The notes under the pieces were generated by a model. It was given only the letters and a program-made list of their open reading frames with translations, was not told the DNA's origin and did no database searches. Positions 56,299-64,000 of a DNA stretch of 64,000 nucleotides are shown one piece after another (positions within the stretch are counted from its first letter, which is position 1; each line of letters begins with the position of its first letter). Made by a program: the position numbers and the translations under genes. The DNA is from JACCXG01 sp963785755 (lineage in GTDB: Bacteria > Acidobacteriota > Vicinamibacteria > Vicinamibacterales > 2-12-FULL-66-21), in NCBI GenBank assembly GCA_963785755.1, contig CAWAXG010000013.1, forward strand, positions 248,001 through 312,000. Reading direction: 5' to 3'.

Positions 56299-57315
56299 AT
56301 GTCCGTTCCGCACGACGTCGCGTCTGGCCGCTCGAGCGTCGCCGAGTCCGAGGTGACCAGCCTCGCCTCGGGCGTCCTGGCAACCGCCACAGCCGGTCAC
56401 CCGATCGCGCCGCCGGCGTCGTTCGACCATCTTCGCGCGCTCGAAGCCGAAAGCATCCACATCCTGCGGGAGGTTGCCGCGGAATTCGAGCGTCCGGTGA
56501 TGCTCTACTCCATCGGGAAAGACTCGTCCGTCATGCTGCGCCTCGCGCAGAAGGCGTTCTATCCCGGACCGATTCCGTTCCCGCTCCTGCATGTGGACAC
56601 CGGCTACAAGTTCCGCGAAATGATCGAGTTCCGCGACTGGTACGCGGCGGAGGTCGGCGCGCGCCTGATCGTCCATACGAACCAGGAAGCGCTCGACGCG
56701 GGCACGCAGCCGTTCGCCATCGGCACGCAGCGATGTTGCGGGCTGCTCAAAACCAAGGCGCTGCTCGACGCGCTCCAGGCCGGCAGCTTCGATGCGGCCT
56801 TCGGCGGCGCGCGGCGGGACGAGGAGCGATCGCGCGCCAAGGAGCGCGTGTTCTCGCTGCGGAACGCGCAGGGCCACTGGGATCCCAAGCGCCAGCGGCC
56901 CGAGCTCTGGCACCTGCTGAACAGCCGCCTCGGGCCCGGTGAATCAGTACGGGTGTTCCCGCTGTCGAACTGGACCGAGCTCGACGTCTGGCACTACATC
57001 GAGCGCGAGAACATTCCAGTCGTTCCGCTCTACTTCGCACGCGAACGCAACGTGATCGTCCGCGGCAACGCCCTGATCATGATGGAACAGCCGTTCGTGC
57101 CGCTGCTCCCGGGCGAGCGGGCGCAGCCGGTGATGTGCCGCATGCGGTCGCTGGGCTGCTCGCCCTGCACCGGCGCCGTCCGCTCGCACGCCGATACGAT
57201 CCCGAAGATCATCGAAGAGCTGGTCGCGGCGAAGCACTCCGAACGGCAGCTCCGCGTCATCGATCACGACCAGGACGCCTCGATGGAAATGAAGAAGCGC
57301 GAGGGCTACTTCTGA
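56299..57315 (+). CDS. cysD: Sulfate adenylyltransferase subunit 2
   Basis: 338 residues with a longer N-terminal tail than usual (about 40 residues before the core). PP-loop: MLYSIGKDSSVMLRLAQKAF. Further: LLHVDTGYKFREMIEFRDWY, FGGARRDEERSRAKERVFSL, FPLSNWTELDVWHYIERENI and LGCSPCTGAVRSHADTI. GGGGAGA lies 8 bases before the ATG at 56299. With CysN it makes adenylyl sulfate (APS) from sulfate and ATP. First gene of cysDNH, preceded by a polycysteine leader ORF. Confidence 0.95.
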   Translation: MSVPHDVASGRSSVAESEVTSLASGVLATATAGHPIAPPASFDHLRALEAESIHILREVAAEFERPVMLYSIGKDSSVMLRLAQKAFYPGPIPFPLLHVDTGYKFREMIEFRDWYAAEVGARLIVHTNQEALDAGTQPFAIGTQRCCGLLKTKALLDALQAGSFDAAFGGARRDEERSRAKERVFSLRNAQGHWDPKRQRPELWHLLNSRLGPGESVRVFPLSNWTELDVWHYIERENIPVVPLYFARERNVIVRGNALIMMEQPFVPLLPGERAQPVMCRMRSLGCSPCTGAVRSHADTIPKIIEELVAAKHSERQLRVIDHDQDASMEMKKREGYF

Positions 57316-58616
57316 TGTCCGGTCTCCTGCGCCTCTGCACGGCCGGCAGCGTCGACGATGGGAAGAGCACGCTGATCGGACGGCTGCTGTACGAAGCGCG
57401 GGCCGTCTACGAAGATCAGTTGTCGTCGGTGAAGGCGGCGTCGCGCAATCGCGGCGTCGGGCCGATTGACTTCTCGCTGTTCACCGACGGCTTGCGGGCC
57501 GAGCGCGAGCAGGGCATCACGATCGACGTCGCCTACCGCTACTTCGCCACCGCGCGGCGCAAGTTCATCCTCGGCGACACGCCGGGGCACGAGCAGTACA
57601 CACGAAACATGGCGACCGGCGCCTCGACCGCCGACCTGGCCATCCTGCTGGTCGATGCCCGGCACGGCGTTCGCGACCAGACCCGCCGGCACGCGCGCAT
57701 CGCCCGCCTGCTCGGCATCTCGAGCTTCGTGCTGGCCGTCAACAAGATGGACCTGGTGGGGTTCGACCGCAGGGTGTTCGAGTCGATCCGTGACAGCTTT
57801 TCCGGCCTCCTGGACGACTCGGAGCTCCACGCCATTCCGATGAGCGCTCTCAACGGCGACAACGTCGTCGAGAAAAGCCCGCTGACGCCGTGGTTCGAGG
57901 GGCCGCCGCTGCTCGAGTATCTGGAGACGGTGACGGTCGAACGCACCACCACGACCAGCCCCTTCCGGTTTCCGGTGCAGCTGGTGATCCGTCCGAACCA
58001 CGAGTTCCGCGGCTACGCGGGACAGATTGCCTCCGGAACGGTGAGGCCGGGCGACCCCGTCACCATCTGGCCCTCGGGCTTGCAGTCGCGCATCAAACGG
58101 ATCGTGACCTGGGACGGCGATCTGGAGTCGGCGCATTCGCCGATGTCCGTGACCCTCACGCTCGAGGACGAAGTCGACGTCAGCCGCGGCGATCTGCTGA
58201 CCACCGCCGCGCCGCACGTCGGCACGCAGCTGGCGGCGCAGGTGGTCTGGATGGACGAGCGTCCGCTCGATCCGCGGCGGGTGTATCTGCTCAAGCACGC
58301 GTCACGCGTGGTGACCGCGGAGCTCGACGCGACGCTCGCGATGAACGACATCGGCCTGGTGTCGGTGACCACGACGCGGCCGCTCATCTTCGACACCTAT
58401 CACGACAACCGCGTCACCGGCAGCTTCATCGTCATCGATCCGGCGACCAACGCGACGGCAGGAGCCGGCATGATCGCGCAGGCGGTGGCCGGCACGCGCC
58501 AGGACGTGCAGGAGTTCTCGGCCGCGGATCGGCTGGCGCGCGCGGCGCGAGCGGCCGCCAGCGATCGCGACGCGGTCGAGGCCGTGCGGCGCCTGCTCGA
58601 GGAAATCCTCACATGA
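57315..58616 (+). CDS. cysN: Sulfate adenylyltransferase subunit 1 (GTPase)
   Basis: 433 residues. GTPase motifs: G1 AGSVDDGKSTLIGRLL, G2 region EREQGITIDVAYRYF, G3 LGDTPGHEQYTRNMATGAST, G4 VNKMDLVG. Beta-barrel domains follow (FPVQLVIRPNHEFRGYAGQI). No C-terminal APS kinase (CysC) domain is present: the protein ends at LLEEILT. Start overlaps the cysD stop by one base (TGATG). Stimulates CysD by GTP hydrolysis. Confidence 0.95.
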   Translation: MSGLLRLCTAGSVDDGKSTLIGRLLYEARAVYEDQLSSVKAASRNRGVGPIDFSLFTDGLRAEREQGITIDVAYRYFATARRKFILGDTPGHEQYTRNMATGASTADLAILLVDARHGVRDQTRRHARIARLLGISSFVLAVNKMDLVGFDRRVFESIRDSFSGLLDDSELHAIPMSALNGDNVVEKSPLTPWFEGPPLLEYLETVTVERTTTTSPFRFPVQLVIRPNHEFRGYAGQIASGTVRPGDPVTIWPSGLQSRIKRIVTWDGDLESAHSPMSVTLTLEDEVDVSRGDLLTTAAPHVGTQLAAQVVWMDERPLDPRRVYLLKHASRVVTAELDATLAMNDIGLVSVTTTRPLIFDTYHDNRVTGSFIVIDPATNATAGAGMIAQAVAGTRQDVQEFSAADRLARAARAAASDRDAVEAVRRLLEEILT

Positions 58617-59245
58617 ACGACACCGCTGGACTGATCGCGAAGCAACTGCTCGAAGGGGGCGTCCCGTGCGTGACCTCGAGCTTCCAGGCCGAATGCGTGG
58701 TCCTGGTGCACATGCTGCGCAAGCTCGAGCCGCGCATTCCCGTGCTCTTTCTCGACACCGTGCATCATTTCGGCGAGACGCTGCGGTACCGGGACGAGTT
58801 GAGCTCGCGATGGGGGTTGAACCTGATCACGCTGCGCGCCGCGGAACCGTCACCCGGCCTCTGGCGCGAGAGCACGTCGGCCTGCTGCGCGCGCCACAAA
58901 GTCGAGCCGCTCTTCGCCGCGCTCGAGGGCTACGACGTGTGGTTCACCGGTCTCCGCCGGCAGCAGTCCGCGAGCCGCGCGAACCTCGCCGAGCTCGAGC
59001 CGTTCACGCTGCCCTCGGGGAAAGTCCTGCGCAAGGTCAGCCCGCTCGCCGACTGGACGACGAAAGCGGTGTGGGACTACGCGCGCGAGCACGACATTCC
59101 GCTGCTGCCCTTGTACGACCAGGGCTACACGAGCATCGGCTGCGAGCCCTGCACCTCGCTGCCGCTCGATCCCGGCAACGATCGCTCAGGCCGCTGGGCC
59201 GGACAGAAGCTCGAATGCGGGATTCATATTCAACCGCGCTCGTAG
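58613..59245 (+). CDS. cysH: Adenylylsulfate (APS) reductase
   Basis: 210 residues. The paired cysteines CC...CxxC needed for the [4Fe-4S] cluster are present as STSACCARHKVEP and SIGCEPCTSL, so it is the APS-reducing type rather than the PAPS-reducing CysH of enterobacteria. This agrees with the lack of an APS kinase domain in CysN. The catalytic C-terminal Cys is in LECGIHIQ. Start overlaps the cysN stop by four bases (ATGA). Produces sulfite. Its stop codon is also the first three bases of a repeat element. No sulfite reductase gene is seen in the window. Confidence 0.92.
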   Translation: MNDTAGLIAKQLLEGGVPCVTSSFQAECVVLVHMLRKLEPRIPVLFLDTVHHFGETLRYRDELSSRWGLNLITLRAAEPSPGLWRESTSACCARHKVEPLFAALEGYDVWFTGLRRQQSASRANLAELEPFTLPSGKVLRKVSPLADWTTKAVWDYAREHDIPLLPLYDQGYTSIGCEPCTSLPLDPGNDRSGRWAGQKLECGIHIQPRS

Positions 59246-59340
59246 CGAGGGGCTCCAGCCCCGCCACGGTGACGCGCGGCTGAAGCCGCGCGCTACGGGC
59301 GCGCGTCAAAGCGGCGGGGCTGAAGCCCCGCCCTACGGGC
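59242..59340. repeat. REP-like element with three hairpins between cysH and lysR
   Basis: GGGGCTCCAGCCCC, GCGCGGCTGAAGCCGCGC and GGCGGGGCTGAAGCCCCGCC are three successive hairpins joined by CGCTACGGGCGCGCG. The pattern GTAGGGCGGGGCTTCAGCC-type is common between genes of Acidobacteria. It lies between convergent genes, filling the whole gap, and probably ends both transcripts. Confidence 0.8.
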
Positions 59341-59343
59341 GTT

Positions 59344-60312
59344 CTAGCTGTTAACCGGTCCGTGCTCTTCCTGGCTTTCTTCTGGGGCTTTTCGGCCGCG
59401 GGGTGGCGGGCCTGGTGAGAGTTTGAGCTTCGGGCGCACGCGCTCCAGCGTGCGCATCATCGCCTGCACGGCGCGTGGCACGCGGTCGAGGCGCAGATGC
59501 ACCCAGCCGGTCTCGCGCACCAGCTGCTGACCGGCGATGCGGGTGCAGAACAGCTGACCCGATCGCACCTCACGCGCCACCGCCTGATACGGAATGATCG
59601 CGATCCCCATCCCGACCATCACCAGCGCCTTGATGATCTCGACGTTCTCGGTTTCGGTCACCACCTTCGGCGCGATCTGTTCGCGCACGAAGAAGGCCTC
59701 GATCGCCTTGCGGCTGTTGGAGCCGGCCTCGAACAGCACGAACGGCTGACCGATGAGGTCGCGCGGCGCGACGTGGCGCCGCTTCGACAACGGGTGCGTC
59801 GGCGCGGTGACGAGCAGCAGCTCTTCGCGCATCACCGGCACGCTGACGAGGTTCGGTTCGTCGATCGGCAGGGTGAGCAGCCCGAGATCGGCGGCGCCGG
59901 TGCGCAGCTGACGGATCAGCCGCGGCGTCGCGCCCGGCATCAGCTTCACTTCGACGGCGGGATTGTCCTTGCGGAAGGCCTTCAGCAGCGGCGGAAAGAC
60001 GTACAGGCAGACGGTCATGCCGCCGACCAGACGGACCGTGCCGGTGACGGTCTGCTGCTTGTCGAGAATGCTCGCGCGCGTGCGCTCGAGGTCCTCGAAC
60101 ATGCGCTCGCTCAAGCCGAGCAGCGTGGTGCCGGCCGGCGTGATCTGGATGCGCCGGCCAAGGCGAAGGAACAACTGCTCCTTCAGCTCTTCTTCGAGCA
60201 GCAGGATCTGCCGGCTGACGGCGGACTGCGACAGGTGCAGCAGATCGCCGGCACTGGTGAACGATCCCGTCTTGGCGACGGCCCGGAGGATTTCGAGTTG
60301 CCGCAGATCCAC
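59344..60312 (-). CDS. LysR-family transcriptional regulator
   Basis: 322 residues. Helix-turn-helix MDLRQLEILRAVAKTGSFTS, then AGDLLHLSQSAVSRQILLLE, followed by the effector domain (VRLVGGMTVCLYVFPPLLKA and GAADLGLLTLPIDEP, and ENVEIIKALVMVGMGIAIIP). Basic Pro-rich tail (KLSPGPPPRGRKAPEE). It lies next to cysH, converging with it, so it may be a CysB/Cbl-like sulfur regulator, but the sequence does not show its effector. Its upstream region has only a short tandem repeat. Confidence 0.85.
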   Translation of the reverse strand: MDLRQLEILRAVAKTGSFTSAGDLLHLSQSAVSRQILLLEEELKEQLFLRLGRRIQITPAGTTLLGLSERMFEDLERTRASILDKQQTVTGTVRLVGGMTVCLYVFPPLLKAFRKDNPAVEVKLMPGATPRLIRQLRTGAADLGLLTLPIDEPNLVSVPVMREELLLVTAPTHPLSKRRHVAPRDLIGQPFVLFEAGSNSRKAIEAFFVREQIAPKVVTETENVEIIKALVMVGMGIAIIPYQAVAREVRSGQLFCTRIAGQQLVRETGWVHLRLDRVPRAVQAMMRTLERVRPKLKLSPGPPPRGRKAPEESQEEHGPVNS

Positions 60313-60693
60313 GCTCTCTCACCGTGACGAAGGTGGCGCGCCGGGGGCGACAGGCGCAAATCCGTGATCGACACACGCCGCATTTTTCTGGACGTCGCTG
60401 GACGTCGCTGGACGCAGCGATGAGGCGGCCGTGTCGTCGACGCGGCTATTCTGCGCGATCGCTCCCACACCGGCAACCGTCATTTTCGAATGACTCGTCC
60501 ATGGTTCGGACGTTTTTGTAGGACGCATCTCCGCGATCCGATCGCCCGGCGCGCGCCGCCCGCCGCATTACACGTCGAATTTACCACCCGTTTCCGTCAC
60601 CGACGTGGCCGCGGCCGAGACTGGATCCCGGCTTGCTCAGGCCACCACGCATCGCGGCCGCGCTGCGGCGTCCGCGATCAGGAGTATCGTCCG
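60313..60693. other. Intergenic region with short tandem repeat
   Basis: 381 bp between divergent genes. The 10-base unit GACGTCGCTG occurs twice at 60391-60410, followed by GACGCAGCGA. No other clear structure, promoter or gene was recognised; a run-on frame from 60490 into the next gene lacks coding character before 60694. Confidence 0.5.
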
Positions 60694-61323
60694 GTGATCA
60701 GCCACGTCGTTCGTTCGCTCGTCGTTCCGTGCCTCGCGCTCGTCCTCGCCGGTTCACGCCCGATCGTCATCGCCGCCCAGGATCCGGCGGCGCCGCTCGT
60801 CGCCATGCCCGCGAACATCCGGGTGGATCCGGTGCTGCAGTCCACGGCCCTGATGCTGCTGCGGAAGTCGAAGACGTTCGAGCGCCAGTGCGCGCGGATC
60901 GCGGTTGAGCGTCATGTGCGGCTCGTGGTTGTCGCGACGCCGCCGCCGCGCGAGCTGTCGGCGCCGCGCGCGCGCAGCGTGATTACGCGGCATATTTACG
61001 GCGCGCTCCGGGCGGTGGTCGAGATCCCGATCACGGCCGCCTCTCTCCCGGAGCTGATCGGACACGAGTTCGAGCACGTGATCGAACAGATCGAAGGCCT
61101 CGATCTGGCCGCCCGGGCGCGGGAAGGCGGGAACGATGTCCTCGAAGTGCTGGATGGCGTCTTCGAGACCACGCGCGCGCGATCGGCTGGCCTGATGGTC
61201 GCGATGGAGGCGGAGGCGGACACTGACGCCGCCGTGACGTCGAAGCCTCTCGACGCCGGGCCGCGATCAATCCGCCGGCGGGCGGCACGTCCGGCGCCGC
61301 CGACATCGTTGTTGAGGCGTTAG
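60694..61323 (+). CDS. Secreted HExEH-motif protein, putative metallopeptidase, paralogue 2
   Basis: 209 residues from GTG 60694, with AGGAG 8-9 bases upstream. Signal peptide VVRSLVVPCLALVLAGSRP. The ordered motifs match those of the 33887-34516 gene: KTFERQCARI, ELIGHEFEHVIEQIEGLDLA, VFETTRARSAG with an acidic end (VAMEAEADTD). HEFEH fits HExxH. Unlike paralogue 1 it stands alone, without a PD40 gene. Function unknown. Confidence 0.65.
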   Translation: MISHVVRSLVVPCLALVLAGSRPIVIAAQDPAAPLVAMPANIRVDPVLQSTALMLLRKSKTFERQCARIAVERHVRLVVVATPPPRELSAPRARSVITRHIYGALRAVVEIPITAASLPELIGHEFEHVIEQIEGLDLAARAREGGNDVLEVLDGVFETTRARSAGLMVAMEAEADTDAAVTSKPLDAGPRSIRRRAARPAPPTSLLRR

Positions 61324-61363
61324 ATCCGCGGCACAGTTTCGTCGTCGTGCTATCGCGCGTCGG

Positions 61364-61472
61364 GATCGTGATCGGTGATCAGTGATCGGTGATTATCGGT
61401 GATCAGTGATCCCAGTCCCGTTTTCTTCGCGATCCCCGATCACAGATCACTAATCACAGATCACCGATCGCG
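61364..61472. repeat. Large GATC-word palindrome
   Basis: Left: GATCGTGATCGGTGATCAGT and further GATCGGTGAT units. Right: GATCACAGATCACTAATCAC and AGATCACCGATC. The halves are imperfect reverse complements around CCCAGTCCCG, about 109 bp. The same word family occurs at 20736-20774. Confidence 0.7.
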
Positions 61473-61522
61473 TCGCCGTCAGAGCATAATCTCCGCTAAT
61501 GTTATCCGTAAAACAATTGTCT

Positions 61523-61552
61523 TTGCTTATCTACACCCGAGTACGCCATACT
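61523..61552 (+). promoter_or_regulatory. Candidate promoter of the ilv leader
   Basis: TTGCTT (61523-61528), 18 bases, CATACT (61547-61552). The predicted start, seven bases on, is 61559, the first base of the GTG of the Val-rich leader ORF, so the leader would be translated from a leaderless mRNA. Confidence 0.45.
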
Positions 61553-61558
61553 TTCGTT

Positions 61559-61639
61559 GTGCCCGTTCGGCTGATCGGCCGCCCCGGCGTCGTTCGCGTC
61601 CGCCCGCGCGGCGTCGTGCGACGACGGGTGAGCGGATGA
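61559..61639 (+). CDS. Val/Leu/Ile-rich leader peptide upstream of ilvD
   Basis: 26-residue ORF, GTG 61559 to TGA at 61637. It begins VPVRLIGRPGVVRVRPR and ends GVVRRRVSG: seven internal Val, one Leu and one Ile in 25 codons, otherwise mostly Arg, Gly and Pro. A terminator-like hairpin follows 36 bases later and ilvD about 100 bases later. Leader peptides rich in branched-chain residues control ilv operons by attenuation in many bacteria. Val codons are GTC, GTT and GTG. High G+C makes Val and Arg common by chance, so this is less certain than the polycysteine leaders. Confidence 0.5.
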   Translation: MPVRLIGRPGVVRVRPRGVVRRRVSG

Positions 61640-61674
61640 CGGCCGCGGCGACAGGCATTCACGCAGCCAGGCCG

Positions 61675-61703
61675 GCCGTCACCTCACCAGGCGACGGCTT
61701 TTT
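61675..61703 (+). terminator. Intrinsic terminator-like attenuator hairpin before ilvD
   Basis: GCCGTC-A-CCT (61675-61684), loop CACC, AGG-C-GACGGC (61689-61698), then TTTTT (61699-61703): nine base pairs with one A/C mismatch and a U-run. It lies 36 bases after the leader stop codon and 40 bases before the ilvD start, the place expected of an attenuator. Confidence 0.6.
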
Positions 61704-61742
61704 CGTTTCTGCGCATCGCACCGGAACCGTGTCGGAGGTCGA

Positions 61743-63419
<1,677 letters not shown>

Positions 63420-63444
63420 CGGCCACATTCGGAGTTCAACAGCG

Positions 63445-64000
63445 ATGAAGCGAACTGGTGCGCAGATCCTCTGGGAATGCCTGGTCCGCGAGGGGGTCGA
63501 TACGGTATTCGGGTATCCGGGCGGGGCGATTCTCCCGGCCTACGATGCGATGCTCGACTTTCCGATTCGCCACATCCTCGTCCGCCACGAACAGGGCGCG
63601 ACCCACATGGCTGACGGCTACGCGCGGGCGAGCGGCAAGGTCGGCGTCGCCATCGCGACCTCGGGTCCGGGTGCGACCAACATGGTGACGGGCATCGCCA
63701 CCGCGATGATGGACTCGGTGCCGATCGTCTGCATCACCGGCCAGGTCGGCAGCAAGCTGATTGGCAGCGACGGGTTCCAGGAGACCGACATTACCGGCGT
63801 CACCCTGCCGATCACCAAGCACAACTATCTCGTGACCCGGGCGCAGGACATCGGACCTGCCGTGCGCGAGGCGTTCCACATCGCCGCGAGCGGCCGGCCC
63901 GGGCCGGTGCTGATCGACATCACGAAGGACGCGCAGCAGACGTCCTGCGAGTTCGATTGGGATGCGGCGGCGCCCAAGCCGCATGCGCGTCCCGAGCCGG
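63445..64000 (+). CDS. ilvB: Acetolactate synthase large subunit, 3' end beyond window
   Basis: First 185 residues of a thiamine-diphosphate enzyme. MKRTGAQILWECLVREGVDT, VFGYPGGAILPAYDA, the ThDP Glu in ILVRHEQGATHMADGYAR, ATSGPGATNMVTGIATAMMD and GSDGFQETDITGVTLPITKHN are all typical of IlvB/IlvG biosynthetic enzymes. ATG 63445 has GGAG 12 bases before it. It is cut by the window edge, so the FAD and C-terminal domains are not visible. Second gene of the operon with ilvD. Confidence 0.95.
   Translation, partial: MKRTGAQILWECLVREGVDTVFGYPGGAILPAYDAMLDFPIRHILVRHEQGATHMADGYARASGKVGVAIATSGPGATNMVTGIATAMMDSVPIVCITGQVGSKLIGSDGFQETDITGVTLPITKHNYLVTRAQDIGPAVREAFHIAASGRPGPVLIDITKDAQQTSCEFDWDAAAPKPHARPEP

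Noticed and set aside
61364..61472. GATC repeats as a replication origin
   Set aside because: No DnaA boxes, dnaA, dnaN or gidA nearby; it looks like a dispersed palindrome.

Overview
The window is about two-thirds G+C by eye and looks like an Acidobacteriota chromosome, most likely Vicinamibacteria (subgroup 6). The evidence is a carboxypeptidase-regulatory-domain TonB receptor, a VWFA-related protein of the acidobacterial type, DUF1080 and PVC-type cytochrome proteins with Gly/Arg-rich linkers, and dense intergenic palindromic repeats. No rRNA, tRNA, CRISPR array, prophage or transposase gene was found.

Layout. 0-7.5 kb: sugar-oxidation and export genes (dehydrogenase-like beta-propeller cut by the window edge, DUF1080 protein, frameshifted TonB receptor, c-type cytochrome). 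7.8-14.4 kb: an ebo cluster (eboC, eboD, a small unassigned protein, eboB, eboE, eboF). 14.4-21.2 kb: VWFA protein, large esterase-like hydrolase, SDR dehydrogenase, sodium:solute symporter with a 47-residue membrane protein, VTT membrane protein, PNPOx-like protein. 21.4-32.5 kb: nitrogen assimilation, glnD-glnK-amt behind a sigma-54 type promoter, then gltB-gltD. 32.6-45 kb: a decaying regulatory and proteolytic cassette (PD40 beta-propeller, HExEH protein, TPR-CHAT protease-like protein, Tat-signal protein, two tandem subtilases, anti-sigma/TPR protein, sigma factor). 45.4-59.3 kb: sulfur assimilation (cysA, cysW, cysT, sbp, porin, Rrf2 regulator, then cysD-cysN-cysH) with a TIGR00300 ornithine-cyclodeaminase-type enzyme and ppc between them. 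59.3-64 kb: LysR regulator, a second HExEH protein, and ilvD-ilvB.

The most interesting signals are very short ORFs that look like amino-acid-sensing leader peptides. Two are cysteine-rich, one ahead of cysDNH (28 residues, 8 Cys) and one between the Rrf2 gene and the sulfate porin/transporter operon (31 residues, 6 Cys, four of them consecutive). A third, rich in Val/Leu/Ile and followed by a terminator-like hairpin, precedes ilvD. Together they suggest that cysteine and branched-chain amino acid supply are controlled by ribosome stalling in this lineage.

The 33-43 kb cassette is the second point of interest. The TPR-CHAT protein and the anti-sigma factor share a homologous TPR module, and the subtilase gene has been tandemly duplicated together with a scrap of the anti-sigma gene. 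Frameshifts are common at 3-20 kb and 33-43 kb but absent from the nitrogen, sulfur and branched-chain genes, so gene decay is at least as likely as assembly error.
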